Under the pieces are notes generated by a model, which was given only the letters and a program-made list of their open reading frames with translations, did not search any database and was not told the DNA's origin. Both the position numbers and the translations under genes were made by a program. A DNA stretch of 64,000 nucleotides from PNON01 sp963757065 (GTDB taxonomy: Bacteria > Chloroflexota > Anaerolineae > Anaerolineales > Anaerolineaceae), in assembly GCA_963757065.1 (NCBI GenBank), contig CAVWQC010000001.1:577753-641752 (forward strand), read 5' to 3'. This document shows, piece after piece, positions 53,309-63,776 of the stretch (positions within the stretch are counted from its first letter, which is position 1; every line of letters starts with the position of its first letter).

Positions 53309-54077
53309 TTAACGTCGAATTTGCTGCTTCCTTCTCCACCTTAAGTACGGACCTGCCACTAACCTTAAATAATACTTAAAGACAATGGGTGAGAAAAAGT
53401 TACCACCATCACGGTAATGCACCTTTAACATCTCCGGCCAGCAGCGATCATCCGAATTTATGGTTTTTGCTCCGCCATGCAGCCGAAAGTTAGCCATGTG
53501 TCTGTGAATATAAGCAATTCCTGATAATTTTGCCAATCGGACCCATAAGTCATAATCCATCGCAAAATAGAAAGATGGGTCCAGGGGAGCTACCTGTTTC
53601 CAAAGGCTTGCCCTGAAGAAAGCAGCCTGTTGGGGTATATGTACATAGCCCTGGCGGAGTTTCGCATAATTTGTTTGCGCTGCCGGGAATGTGCCGATCA
53701 CCTCATCTTTTTCGTTGATGAATTTGGTATCACCATAAACCAAACCCACCTCCGGATGGGCATCCAAATACTCAACAGCAAGTTTGATCGCATCGGGCTC
53801 ATAGGTATCGTCCGAATTGATCCATGCCAGGATGTCACCGTTTGCCATCGCAAACCCTTTATTGATCGCATCGGTTTGACCCTGATCCTTTTCTGAGACC
53901 CAACCTTTGAGTTTGTCCTGATATTTATGGATCACATTCACACTATCATCTTGCGACCCGCCATCAATAATGAATATATTCAATTTCAGGGTATGTCTGG
54001 TTTAACACTGAAAGAATCGTTCTTTCCAGGAAGACCGCCTGGTTATAAGAAGGTGTAATGATCGAGACTAATGTCAT
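53309..54077 (-). CDS. GT2 glycosyltransferase (frameshift)
   Basis: About 256 residues. MTLVSIITPSYNQAVFLERTILSVLNQTYPEIEYI is the N-terminus; a one-base shift near 53983 then leads to FIIDGGSQDDSVNVIHKYQDK. The metal-binding ILAWINSDDTYEP (DD) and the later MDYDLWVRLAK define a GT2 GT-A fold without membrane segments. DxD-type residues are intact. Start ATG 54077 is nine bases after the DUF6056 stop, so it is the last gene of the polysaccharide operon seen here. Confidence 0.85.
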
Positions 54078-54086
54078 AATTTACCG

Positions 54087-55554
54087 TTATTTCGCGGTGA
54101 TACTGTTCACACCATAGTAGATTGCAGCACATTTGTTTACCCATAACTTGGGATTGTCGGAGAGCTCCCGAATTCGGCCAAAAGAATCGAGTTCTTTGGT
54201 TTCAATATCCAGGATTCCGGTATTTTTTTGTTGTTCAATACTGGCTGCCCGTGCATCCCATGCCTTGGCTCGGGTTTGATAATCAGGAATACTTCCCAAA
54301 GTTACCAGGGCGCCGCGCATAATATAAAAAGATAGCAGCACGATAACGAAGGCAATGAGTGTTTGTTCTTTGATGAGTTGATACTTGGGGTTTTTTGACT
54401 CTCCAGGTTTGATAGACAATTCCAAGGAGATAAAACCAGGTTACACCAGCTATAGTTAGAATCCAACGGGCAGGCAGGAAAGCACGGGCTTCTGCGTATG
54501 CGGATTCAGCGTATGCACTGGGTGCACACACAGCAACAATCAGGAGAAATGCACAAACCGGAATACCCCAGAATAACCAGGTCCAACCGCGGAGTTTAAA
54601 ATCCTTCCAGGATCTGAGCATCGCAAGTGAAAATGCGAAAATGAAACTGATCACCACCGGCAGTGGTGAACCCTGGATGGTGTTTACGATAAAACCGGCT
54701 GCAAATCGAAAGGAAAGATAGATAAGTTTGAAAACCCCGGGAGGTGCAGGCATATTTTCCAATCTGACAGCATTCCCTGGAGAAAGGATCATGATGATCA
54801 TCGCAGCGATAGCGCCTGATATTGCACAAAGCAGAAGTGCCAATCGTTGTTTCTTTTTATCCTGTTCCGCCTTCAGCAGCACCCATCCAAATAATAAACC
54901 GAAAATCACAGTTTGAAATGCGGCAGTGGTCTCAGAGAAACCTCCATTCAGCAATGCAAGTATAAATATAATTCCGCCTGCCAATAAAAACGCCCGGGGT
55001 GCTATGGTTTGACGGTCTGCCCTCAGCATCAACGCAAGCAGGAATGGCAGGATGACAACTGGAAGAGTATATGTGATCGAGCCTGATCGCCAGTAAAACG
55101 ACTGAAATTGGTCAGGTGCTGTGTAAACCGTAAAAAATGTGATCATTGCCGCCAGAATGAAGGATTCGGTCCGTCCGATCCTCCATTCCATGCGTTTCTT
55201 AAGTTCCCGGATCAACAGGTATAACCCACCCAGCATTCCGCTGATCAATATACCCGGGAGAATCCGTAAACCAATTACTTTTAATGGGTCGATCAACCCG
55301 ATGACTAAAATGGTTGAAAAGCGGTTGGACCAGGTTTGATAGCTTTCCTCAAGTGCACCTAGATACCCATTTTGAATCAAAGAACTTGAAAAACAATAAT
55401 CATCCGCCTGGTAGCGGGAAAAAGTACCTGTATATATAAAAGGTAAAATCGACAAAATGAGGACGATGACCATTAATGCCAGGATCGGGTTGTGCCATTT
55501 TGGGGTGCCATCATCAATTTTTGGGTATTTTTTTTGGAGTGGTGTAATAAACAT
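54087..55554 (-). CDS. DUF6056-family membrane protein (frameshift)
   Basis: About 489 residues with some ten membrane segments. MFITPLQKKYPKIDDG starts it; YQADDYCFSSSLIQNGYLG is the acidic first loop typical of DUF6056 and GT-C-like enzymes, and SQRGS-like and LSPGNAVRLENMP segments follow. A one-base shift near 54415 changes frame to SIKPGESKNPKYQLIKEQTLIAF and a final helix, ending at 54087. A lipid-linked glycosyltransferase role is probable from the fold and operon, but the donor is unknown. ATG 55554. Confidence 0.7.
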
Positions 55555-55638
55555 GAAGAAAACCTTTAATCTACACGAAGCACATGATCTGCTGCTCGAT
55601 CCATCGAATTTTTCTAAGAATGATCCAGTGTTCTCAGA

Positions 55639-56370
55639 TTACAAGTCGTAACCCATTCTTGGCAGGTATTTCGCAAGCTTATCCGAAATTCTCTTCTGTT
55701 CCTCAATGGTGAATCGTTCACGGAATCTTCCGATCTGGCCTTTAAAGAAATGCAACCCATCTTTGCCTTCTTTCGCCTGACCCGGCCGGTATTTTTCAAT
55801 GACATCATTAATAAGTTTGTTACGCTTATCCAGGTGGATAAAATCGGTTAATTTCGTAGTCTCATTGTCGTAATCATTCAACAGGTCTTCGTATCTTGCG
55901 CTCAAGACTGACTTTCTGGTGATCCAGCTTTCCCAGATCAAGCAGTATTTCAGTATGAAATCCAGGGTCATTTCCACATCCGTCAAATGCGAGAAAGCAT
56001 TCGGATGGCCTTTATCAAGTGTCCGCTTACCAAAATCCATTGCCGAAAGCATGGCATCCCGGGGGTCGCGATAGATATATACCGCCTTCATCCAACCCAT
56101 TTTTATGAAAAGGTCACTCACCGTAGTTGCACCAGAATGGGCTTTGAGAACAAATGTGTTCCCTGCGAGTGATGCCGGCAGCACCGAGAATAATCTGCGT
56201 AAAGTCAATGCGCTGATATTACAGTTAACCTCAGTCAAGATACTCTCGAGGTGAAAATCCCTGCGTATATCACGAGCATTTTTGCCGCCGCTCGCAATCA
56301 CCAGATCCTGAATAAGGTTATAATGCCAGCCCGAACCTGCTCTGGGCATTCCGACAGATAATATGATCAT
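55639..56370 (-). CDS. Sulfotransferase-domain protein
   Basis: 243 residues. The PAPS 5'-phosphate loop is SVGMPRAGSGWHYNLIQDL near the N-terminus, and the 3'-phosphate motif is YIYRDPRDAMLSAMDFG. RYEDLLNDYDNETTKLTDFI follows, then the C-terminal GQIGRFRERFTIEEQKRI. This fits a PAPS-dependent carbohydrate sulfotransferase. It sits between the O-antigen ligase-like and DUF6056 genes, so it may sulfate the surface glycan. ATG 56370 follows AGGGA. The acceptor is inferred. Confidence 0.88.
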   Translation of the reverse strand: MIILSVGMPRAGSGWHYNLIQDLVIASGGKNARDIRRDFHLESILTEVNCNISALTLRRLFSVLPASLAGNTFVLKAHSGATTVSDLFIKMGWMKAVYIYRDPRDAMLSAMDFGKRTLDKGHPNAFSHLTDVEMTLDFILKYCLIWESWITRKSVLSARYEDLLNDYDNETTKLTDFIHLDKRNKLINDVIEKYRPGQAKEGKDGLHFFKGQIGRFRERFTIEEQKRISDKLAKYLPRMGYDL

Positions 56371-56418
56371 AGTTGTCCCTGCGAAGATAAATAGGATTAA
56401 TTAATCATAACACTGAAA

Positions 56419-57894
56419 TCATTCCTGCGAAGTTGATCCTTTTGTAAGCATATTTCTCGCAAAAAAGAAGCTACTTAACCCGAGGAATATACCCAATCCC
56501 AGCCACTGATTTGGATCTATAAATGAATCCTGGGTGATGTTAAAAAAGATTAGAACTAACCAGGTTAATAATCCGCCGATTCCGATATACCTGGGAAAAA
56601 GATGATCGTTCTTTAATAATTTGATCACGATCCCCAGGATACTCATCCAGAAGAGAAGATACAAAACAAACCCGACGATCCCGGTTTCACTGAGCAGCCG
56701 AATATATAGATTTTTCGGATTGGGATACAACCAGGCATTCGGGGTCAACTGCCTGGTGATCTCAGAAAGTGTGGTTACTGCCCAATCCGGAATATGGTCA
56801 TACAGGTAAAGACCGCTGGCTCCCAGTCCCACCCCCGTTATTGGATGTTCCAGGTAAATTTCCCATCCAGCGGTTGCATACGCTAATCGTGGACCGGCAT
56901 AGATATCAACGGCATATTCTGTTATCGTCCCTTTCTGTGACCGCCAAATTTGCGCAAAGTATTTGTTGGTGGATAGGATCAAACCTGTACTAACGATTAC
57001 TCCCGCTAGGAAAACTATGATCCCGGTCCTGACAAGTAAACCAACAATTCGGTGCTCACCCGGTTCTTTACGAAATGGCCGAATAAACCATTCAATCGCA
57101 GATCGCATCCGTTTACCCTGAGTAATTAAGAAAACCAATACCATCGATGCAAATGCCATTATGATTCCGCCACGCGAAAACGTACAAATGAGCAAAATTA
57201 TCGCAGCCAGGAATAAAACCACTTCGATCCATTTTCTACGAAATACCCTGTAACCGGAAAGGATAGCTGCAAATAACCAGGGTATATAAATGGTTGCAAT
57301 TTGATTTGCCAGCCAGGAAGGCTCGAAACCAAAACCGGCTGCTCGTTTTTTGGCCAATAGTTTTCGAATGGAAAAGGATTCCTGGAACTTGTTGAGGTCT
57401 ATCCTCTCTGGAAACCCGGTATAGTATGAGATCATCTGAATTCCACCCCATACTATGCTGAGGAGCAGCCCGGCATAAAGCCATTTTATACTATAACGTA
57501 GATCGTCTTCTGTCTGGTTCATTGATACCGTAGTGAGGAAAAATGCAATCCCTCCTGCAAGAGTAGCCCAGGCTCGAAAACTGCGGCCTATGTATTCCTG
57601 TCCATGCATCGGAATGGGAGCGAATGCCCAACCCCAGGCTGTTGCGGTAAAAGCTCCGACCAAAAATAATCCAAGGATGACCATACTCCCGCTGAACTTT
57701 ACCTGGATTGACCTTCGGAATATCCGCATGATGAGTAGAACAATGAGAACTGCCAGCGGGTAGAAAGCCAATGGTCGAACCATGGTTTCCTTCCCGAGGA
57801 ATGGGAAATACTTAAAGCTGGTCACCGGTAAACTGATCAATACCAGTGCCCAGAAAAAACGTGTTAACCGGGCAAGATCAATCTTCATTCGCAT
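56419..57894 (-). CDS. O-antigen ligase-like membrane protein
   Basis: 491 residues with about twelve membrane segments. FSRGGIIMAFASMVLVFL and a large loop with RLAYATAGWEIYLEHPITGVGLGASGLYLYDH hold the Arg and His expected in the Wzy_C/WaaL family. NLYIRLLSETGIVGFVLYLLFW is the classic WaaL segment. It would join or polymerise lipid-linked glycan onto an acceptor. ATG 57894 overlaps the Wzz-like stop by 17 bases. A polymerase rather than ligase role is possible. Confidence 0.85.
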   Translation of the reverse strand: MRMKIDLARLTRFFWALVLISLPVTSFKYFPFLGKETMVRPLAFYPLAVLIVLLIMRIFRRSIQVKFSGSMVILGLFLVGAFTATAWGWAFAPIPMHGQEYIGRSFRAWATLAGGIAFFLTTVSMNQTEDDLRYSIKWLYAGLLLSIVWGGIQMISYYTGFPERIDLNKFQESFSIRKLLAKKRAAGFGFEPSWLANQIATIYIPWLFAAILSGYRVFRRKWIEVVLFLAAIILLICTFSRGGIIMAFASMVLVFLITQGKRMRSAIEWFIRPFRKEPGEHRIVGLLVRTGIIVFLAGVIVSTGLILSTNKYFAQIWRSQKGTITEYAVDIYAGPRLAYATAGWEIYLEHPITGVGLGASGLYLYDHIPDWAVTTLSEITRQLTPNAWLYPNPKNLYIRLLSETGIVGFVLYLLFWMSILGIVIKLLKNDHLFPRYIGIGGLLTWLVLIFFNITQDSFIDPNQWLGLGIFLGLSSFFFARNMLTKGSTSQE

Positions 57895-58636
57895 CTATTT
57901 TATTTATTCCACCAGAAATTGTATTGATAAGAAGAGTGATGAATAATGCGCTGATGGCACCAGTAAAGATATATGCACCAATTTGGATGGTAAGTTCTGC
58001 AACAATTTCCTTCTTTTGACTTTGGGAGACCTGAATTTCAGGATGCAATCCAAAGGATTCTGCTTCCAGGATTTTTCCTCTGGCTTCCAGAGAAGTGCGT
58101 TTCAATTCCGTTTCCGCTGATAAGTTTTCAGTTAATTCCGTCAATTCGTTCTTTACCGCAATCAATTCATTTGCAGAATTTACTGCCTTTTGTACCTCTT
58201 CGGTGAATATGTTAGCCCAGGATTTTGCAAGCTGTTTTGCCTTTTCCGGTGAACTATTGACTCCATAAAATCGCCACCCGCCATCACCCGGTTGCGAAAG
58301 TTGGAGCATTCCACTACGCAGGTCTGCAATCTTGATACCTTCGACCTGCTGGGTTACTTGTTCCAGCACCGTATCAGACCAGGCCAAATCCTCCAGCTTT
58401 TGAGTTTCCCGCTCCAGGAAGTAAAATACTTCCCTGTCTGGTGCAGCAGGTAACGCCTGCTCAAGGTCCTGATCGACTACTACTTTTGACATCGCCCGGA
58501 AAGGAGGAGTCCATAATTGGTAGATTGCTGCTCCAATTAATCCACCTATCAAAGCAGCCACCAATAATAACCGCCACGCACTAAGTGCATCGGCGAAATT
58601 ATCAGAAGTTGGTGCAGAAAAAATCCTTTTCTTCAT
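57878..58636 (-). CDS. Wzz-like chain-length determinant protein
   Basis: 252 residues. N-terminal ADALSAWRLLLVAALIGGLIGAAIYQLWTPPFRAMSKVVVDQDLE is the Wzz family start with the first membrane helix and the PPF region. A long periplasmic helical part (LTELTENLSAETELKRTSLEARGKILEAESF) follows and a second helix near 215-240 (IQIGAYIFTGAISALFITLLI) ends it. Such proteins set glycan chain length with Wzy/WaaL partners. ATG 58636 follows AGGA. Lacks a tyrosine-kinase domain. Confidence 0.82.
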   Translation of the reverse strand: MKKRIFSAPTSDNFADALSAWRLLLVAALIGGLIGAAIYQLWTPPFRAMSKVVVDQDLEQALPAAPDREVFYFLERETQKLEDLAWSDTVLEQVTQQVEGIKIADLRSGMLQLSQPGDGGWRFYGVNSSPEKAKQLAKSWANIFTEEVQKAVNSANELIAVKNELTELTENLSAETELKRTSLEARGKILEAESFGLHPEIQVSQSQKKEIVAELTIQIGAYIFTGAISALFITLLINTISGGINKIDANED

Positions 58637-58699
58637 TTTCTATCCTTCAAGATTTCTTGTTTGTCCTTAATTGTGCAGTATTTCTTCGGGTTATCTGGA

Positions 58700-60224
58700 T
58701 CAATAAGGGTGACCAATATCAAATAACAGATATCCCTCACCTGTCTCAACCGGGTATGTTTTTTCCAGGTACGCTTTCAATTCCTGTTGACGTGCATAAT
58801 CCTCAAACCAGGTCACCAGGAAGTAGTTTTTTCCTTTGATGTCCTTTTCGATCATTGTTTGAATTTCCTTTTCCGGTCTGCCTGCCAATTTACGTACAGC
58901 CAGGTCTCCGGTCCCCGGCCAATTGTCTATGCTGTCCCATCCGTAATATGCCATGCGGTAACCGTAATCCTCGGTCAACCCGATCACAGACACGTCCCTC
59001 AGTCTGTCTCCCAGGGACTGCCAGAACGCCGGTTCCGCTCGATAGTCCTCGCTATTGAGGATATTCCTGTTTTGCCACAATAAGGTCAATACGATCACCA
59101 TACTTAATCCATAAAGCATGGGGCGAATATACTTCCTGGTATGGATGGATAGTATTTTTGAAATGACGATCGAACCGAATGGAGCAATGGATAGGGCGAG
59201 GATTGGAATGAGCGGAAGCTGGTAATAATCATGGGTTCCGATATGATAGGCAAACGTAAAACCATAGATCGCATAACCCAACCAAAGATGCCAGTACCCA
59301 TTTTCTGCTTTGTCCGGATTCAAACAGGAAGATTCCCACCAAACCCAGGATCAATGCCGGAATACCAGCAGTATCTTTGATCTGTCCCATCCAGCGTGAA
59401 TAATTGGATATATCCACCCACAAATTGGGGAAAATTCTAAAACTGAACTGCTGACCAAGATATCCCGCCACAAAAGTTCCATAAATTGTATAAATGACCA
59501 CTGGCAGCAACGCGACAAGAGCCAAAACCCATACTTTGATATTCTTAAAGAGTGCCTTGATGTCCTTCCTGAATAAGAGCACAATATATGGGATCGCCAG
59601 AAAAAAGACGGATACGTTCTTGACATAGATCGCAGCCCCGGTGATCAAACCTGCAATGATGGTCCATTTCCAGTCAGGTTTTTGCAGCCAACGCTGGAAT
59701 GACCACCACGCAAAACAGATCAAACTGACCATTAATGGATCCGGTTGGAAGGTGCGGGATGCCATCACCCCGTAGGTTTGGAAAAGATAAAAGATCAATG
59801 CTGTGACTCCCCCATCCGCATTGGTCAATTGGCTGGCCAGAAGGTAGATCGCCAACCCGCCCGCCACCCAGAACAAAGATGACAGAATTCGTGCTATCCA
59901 AACAAATTCCCCACCGACTACATTATAAAGGTCAGCTGTCAGGTTTTCCATCACCGGCGGTTCAATCACTGCTTCACGCTTCCACTGCCTTACCGCAGTT
60001 GTCACCTGCCACTCGGGTACGTCAGTCCTGCCCTGGTAATACATACCGCGAGCCATCAATGCAGAATGCAGTTGTCGGGTGGGATGAATGTCCAACGGAG
60101 GATCTGTCAAATCCAGAAGCCGAATCCCCAGGCCCAACAATAACAGCAAGAGTATGGTGATTCTCCTGAGAGTGATATTTTGCGTGAATAATCCAGTGGT
60201 CGTCGAAAAATTTTGTTGCATCAT
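58700..60224 (-). CDS. GT39/PMT-like glycosyltransferase (frameshift)
   Basis: About 507 residues. MQQNFSTTTGLFTQNITLRRITILLLLLLGLGIRLLDLTDPPLDIHPTRQLHS carries the first helix and the acidic loop usual for GT-C enzymes. About ten helices follow, with FQPDPLMVSLICFAWWSFQRW. A one-base shift near 59310 joins to NPDKAENGYWHLWLGYAIYGF. The last 150 residues, AEPAFWQSLGDRLRDVSVIGLTEDYGYR, are a soluble C-terminal domain. It uses a lipid-linked sugar donor, probably for glycan side chains. ATG 60224 is eight bases after the previous stop. Confidence 0.82.
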
Positions 60225-60232
60225 GCCTGATT

Positions 60233-61183
60233 CTAATCCATCTTTACCGGACGAACTAATCGGCGCAGGGAAAAATATAGTTGTTTCAATCGCCCCAATC
60301 CAACCATCGACAGTAGTGCATAGAACATGCGGTGCAGCTCCGGCAGCACTGCCGGTGGATACGCGATCAAACCCTTCCAATAGGATTTAAATGATCCGGC
60401 TGCATCGCCACCTTCCAATAAATAACGGGCGTTGAACCGGTGTGCTCCAGCCATGATCCGGTTCCATCCTCCCTCAGAAAGACTGCTGTATGGCTGGGTG
60501 TTTTTCATCCAGTCTGCTATGCGATAAGCTTCCTCGCCAAACTTGGCTGCAGCTGCAACATTTTTTGCAGCCGGGTGAAACCTCCCCGCTGCCCACAACT
60601 CAGGCACATGCACCATTTTGCCCTGTGAAGCGATCCGCAGCCACAGATGGTGATCCATCGGGTAGTGATAGGATGTATCCAGATATCCTGATCCAGCCAG
60701 AGCAGCTTGATTCATGAATACAGCGGGTTGATTAATGATCCTGAATTCCATCAGGTCTCTTAATTGCCAGTCCCCGGTACGCATCCGGTTGATCATCTTA
60801 TCGTTTTCATCGACTGCCATGACATCCCCATAAAGTAATACCACGTCGGGTCGAGAATCCCAGCATTCAACGGCCCGTGATATCGCTTTAGGAAAAAAAT
60901 AATCATCCGAATTCAACCAGGCAACCAGTTCCCCTTTTGCCCGTTTCAAACCTTTATTGATCCCTTCTGCCTGGCCGCTGTCTTTTTCCGAAACCCACCA
61001 GGAGAACCGGTCCGTATACCGGTGGATGATCTCCAGGCTGCCATCTGTGGAACCGCCGTCGACCAGAAGTATTTCAACATTGGAATAATCCTGAGTCAGG
61101 ACAGATTGTATCGTCTGTTCCAGGAATTGAGCCTGGTTATAGGAGTTGATCACAACCGAAACAAGCGGGGTTGCCTTTTCCAT
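60233..61183 (-). CDS. GT2 glycosyltransferase
   Basis: 316 residues. PLVSVVINSYNQAQFLEQTIQSVLTQDYSNVEILLVDGGSTDGSL is the GT-A nucleotide-sugar domain, and GELVAWLNSDDYFFP holds the metal-binding DD pair. The C-terminal part is helical, with KSYWKGLIAYPPAVLPELHRMFYALLSMVG, and no obvious membrane helix. ATG 61183 follows closely after the DUF115 gene, so co-translation is likely. Similar to the GT2 at 53309 (SEKDSGQ-EGINKG versus SEKDQGQTDAINKG), probably ancient paralogues. Confidence 0.9.
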   Translation of the reverse strand: MEKATPLVSVVINSYNQAQFLEQTIQSVLTQDYSNVEILLVDGGSTDGSLEIIHRYTDRFSWWVSEKDSGQAEGINKGLKRAKGELVAWLNSDDYFFPKAISRAVECWDSRPDVVLLYGDVMAVDENDKMINRMRTGDWQLRDLMEFRIINQPAVFMNQAALAGSGYLDTSYHYPMDHHLWLRIASQGKMVHVPELWAAGRFHPAAKNVAAAAKFGEEAYRIADWMKNTQPYSSLSEGGWNRIMAGAHRFNARYLLEGGDAAGSFKSYWKGLIAYPPAVLPELHRMFYALLSMVGLGRLKQLYFSLRRLVRPVKMD

Positions 61184-61184
61184 A

Positions 61185-62000
61185 TCAATTGAAGAGATCA
61201 GTGTAATTTACCTTGGGAAAAACCGTCAGCTTTCCACCCAGGGTGGCATCCAACACCTGCCGGCCATCAAGTTGAAAGGCAGCCTTTGCCATCCGGTATC
61301 CTATTTCGGATGTTTCCAGGTCAGGCAGCTGCCAGCGAAAACCCTTTCCAAAATAACCCGGGTTGAAGTGGTTGGGGTCGTTTCCCTGTGAGACCACTGT
61401 GGTATTCGGTGTTCCCTGTGTAATAAAGTTATGGTCCACACCGATCAGGTAGACAGTCTCAAAGCCCATATAAAATGCCAATTGGAGGGAAACATAAGTA
61501 ACTGTTGCACTTTCCCAGACTCTTCCCGTAATATCCTCCGAGAATCCCGGTCCAGTGTAGGTGGTGTAAATGAATTGCAGATCATTATCCAGGTTGACCC
61601 ATTTTCGAGCCCGCCATGATAAGAATCTTGGGATATCCATTTTTTGGATGTCGCTGGCACATTGCTCCACCACCAGGTCATTCATGCAGACGTAGTAGCT
61701 GGTTTTAAATCCTATTTCAGGGAAAGCCATATAAATGCGATTCATCCCAAAGGTGTATTCATTTTTCAGCAGGGTCAGATCCAATTGATTCAGGCTTGGA
61801 CCGTTGCCAATAATGAAGCACCTCTTCCCCCGATGAATATCTTTATATGTGCGGAGTCGCTTAATGCTTTCCAGCCGCCAGGGATGCAAGAACGCCGCTG
61901 GCAATTCTGGTAACCGTCGCAGACCGTCATACCAGGTGCGTGCCGTTGGTTTCAATTGGTCGGGTATGCTGTTAACTAATTTCTCGCGAAACGTGCTCAC
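61185..62000 (-). CDS. DUF115-family glycosyltransferase-like protein
   Basis: 271 residues. RGKRCFIIGNGPSLNQLDLTLLKNEYTFGMNRIYMAFPEIGFKTSYYVCMND is the DUF115/MptE-like signature: a nucleotide-binding IGNGPS loop and FGMNRI. FETVYLIGVDHNF and VFPKVNYTDLFN end it. Relatives (Maf/sialyltransferase-like) attach nonulosonic acids such as legionaminic or sialic acid, matching the cytidylyltransferase gene in this operon. GTG 62000 overlaps the SDR stop (GTGA). The sugar is inferred. Confidence 0.75.
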   Translation of the reverse strand: MSTFREKLVNSIPDQLKPTARTWYDGLRRLPELPAAFLHPWRLESIKRLRTYKDIHRGKRCFIIGNGPSLNQLDLTLLKNEYTFGMNRIYMAFPEIGFKTSYYVCMNDLVVEQCASDIQKMDIPRFLSWRARKWVNLDNDLQFIYTTYTGPGFSEDITGRVWESATVTYVSLQLAFYMGFETVYLIGVDHNFITQGTPNTTVVSQGNDPNHFNPGYFGKGFRWQLPDLETSEIGYRMAKAAFQLDGRQVLDATLGGKLTVFPKVNYTDLFN

Positions 62001-62758
62001 TCGGTACTCAACCTTGCTGTGGCTCCGCCATCAACAACGATCGCCTGGCCGGTCATAAAGGAGCTTTGAATGTTGTCTGCCAGGAAATATATGGCATGCG
62101 CGATTTCGGAAGGCTGCCCTATTCGGCCGTTCACAGTCCTGCTGGCTAAATTTTCCAATCTATCCATGATCGTTCCTGTTCCGGCATGGCTGCGGTTCAA
62201 ACCTGCCCTCAGCATGGGAGTATCAACAGCACCTGGCAGAATTGCATTGACCCGAATATTTTGGGGAGCGAATTCAATCGCCATGGCCCGGGTGAGCGCT
62301 AATAATCCACCTTTGCTGGCTGCATAAGCCGCAATATCCTTCGAGGTGGCTATGGCGTGTACCGATGAAACGTTGACTATTGCTCCTCCTCCAGCTTTGA
62401 CCAGCATGGGGTGCGCCAGCTTGGAACCCAGAAAAACCGAGCGCAGATTGGATGTCATGACAGCATCCCATTCTTCCACGGTTGTTTCCAGTATCGGCTT
62501 GGATATCTGCAATGCAGCATTGTTGACAACCGCATTCAGTTGTTTGCTAAATCGGTTGGTTTCATCATAGACCCGTTTAATATCGTCTGGATTGGAAATG
62601 TCAGCCTTGATGAACAGTCCATCTTTCGGAAATTCTTCCACCTTATCAGACCGGTCCACACCCACAACATTCCAGCCTTTTTCCTCGAAAAGTAAAACGG
62701 TTGCCCGTCCCACTCCACCGGAAGCACCGGTGATAAGAACTGTATTTTTTTCTGTCAT
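61997..62758 (-). CDS. SDR-family oxidoreductase
   Basis: 253 residues, classical short-chain dehydrogenase. TGASGGVGRATVLLFEEKG is the coenzyme loop, NNAALQ the structural motif, SSVHAIATSKDIAAYAASKGGLLALTRAM the Ser and Y-x3-K catalytic set, and PGAVDTPMLRAG the loop. NAD(P)H dependent. It is coupled by ATGA to the hydroxyacid dehydrogenase and by GTGA to the DUF115 gene, so it probably acts on the sugar or an activated intermediate made by this operon. Confidence 0.9.
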   Translation of the reverse strand: MTEKNTVLITGASGGVGRATVLLFEEKGWNVVGVDRSDKVEEFPKDGLFIKADISNPDDIKRVYDETNRFSKQLNAVVNNAALQISKPILETTVEEWDAVMTSNLRSVFLGSKLAHPMLVKAGGGAIVNVSSVHAIATSKDIAAYAASKGGLLALTRAMAIEFAPQNIRVNAILPGAVDTPMLRAGLNRSHAGTGTIMDRLENLASRTVNGRIGQPSEIAHAIYFLADNIQSSFMTGQAIVVDGGATARLSTE

Positions 62759-63738
62759 TTCAAAGATCTCCGTAGTTCCAGATAAAGAGCTGTATCCTTG
62801 TCTTGCAAACCCAACCCATCGATCAGATTAATGATCGTATTGAAATGCACCCGCTCCCAAGCTTCCGGGCTGGAATTCGAATTGTGCGGTGCCAGCATCA
62901 CATTATCCATTTTCAGCAAAGGACTGTCATGAGGTAGTGGTTCGTCTTCAAAAACATCCAGTGCTGCTCCCCCAAGTCTGCCATTTTGCAGGGATTGGAT
63001 CAAATCGGTTTCGTTTATGATCGGTCCCCGGGCGGTATTGATCAAAATTGCACCTGCTTTCACCTCACTCAATGATTGCTTGTTGATCAGGTGGTAACTG
63101 GTTGGATTCAGATCACAATTGACGCTGATAAAATCACAGCGTTTCATCAAGTCAGAGAGGGATGTCATCTCGACCCCGGTTTCGCTGATAAAAGCCTGAT
63201 CGATCTCGATGATGTCATTCCCCAGCAGGGTCATATCAAAAGCTTTTGCTTTGCGCAGTAACATTTTCCCGATATTTCCGACACCGATCACTCCCAGTGT
63301 GCATTCCCTTAAGGCTCTTCCGGGGATTTTTTTCCACTCTCCTTGTTTCATTTTCACATTCATCCAGGGTTGGCGGCGAGCGAAAGCCAAAATATATCCC
63401 ATTACAGTATCCGATACCGGAACGGTGAAAGCATTGGTTGTCCGGCAGACTTTTATACCACATTCTCTCGCTGCATCCTGATTGATCGAATCGATCCCGG
63501 TACCCCATTTTGAGATGACCTTTAAGCGTGGTGAGCAGGCTGTTATCACTTTTTCTGTATAACGGTCATCCCCGCAGATCGCTCCATCAAACTGACCGGC
63601 AAATTGTAATAATTGGTCCTCAGACAAACGCTCATGAACTTTAGGCAGGATCAGGTCAATATCGAGTCGATCAAAAATATATTTGAACCGTTCCATGGAC
63701 GGCAGCATATAGGGTGCGGAAATTAAGATGGTGGTCAT
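62755..63738 (-). CDS. D-2-hydroxyacid dehydrogenase (phosphoglycerate dehydrogenase-like)
   Basis: 327 residues. The NAD-binding loop is LGVIGVGNIGKMLLRKAKAFDM. The catalytic Arg is in INTARGPIINETDL, the Glu in DVFEDEPLP and the His in LAPHNSNSSPEA. SKWGTGIDSINQDAA is the usual N-terminal part. In this operon it probably makes or uses an oxo-acid precursor of an acidic sugar, instead of serine biosynthesis. It overlaps the next gene by four bases. ATG 63738 is 41 bases after the cytidylyltransferase stop. Confidence 0.88.
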   Translation of the reverse strand: MTTILISAPYMLPSMERFKYIFDRLDIDLILPKVHERLSEDQLLQFAGQFDGAICGDDRYTEKVITACSPRLKVISKWGTGIDSINQDAARECGIKVCRTTNAFTVPVSDTVMGYILAFARRQPWMNVKMKQGEWKKIPGRALRECTLGVIGVGNIGKMLLRKAKAFDMTLLGNDIIEIDQAFISETGVEMTSLSDLMKRCDFISVNCDLNPTSYHLINKQSLSEVKAGAILINTARGPIINETDLIQSLQNGRLGGAALDVFEDEPLPHDSPLLKMDNVMLAPHNSNSSPEAWERVHFNTIINLIDGLGLQDKDTALYLELRRSLK

Positions 63739-63776
63739 AAATAATTTTGTCCCGGTTTTGTTTTATTTCTACTTAC

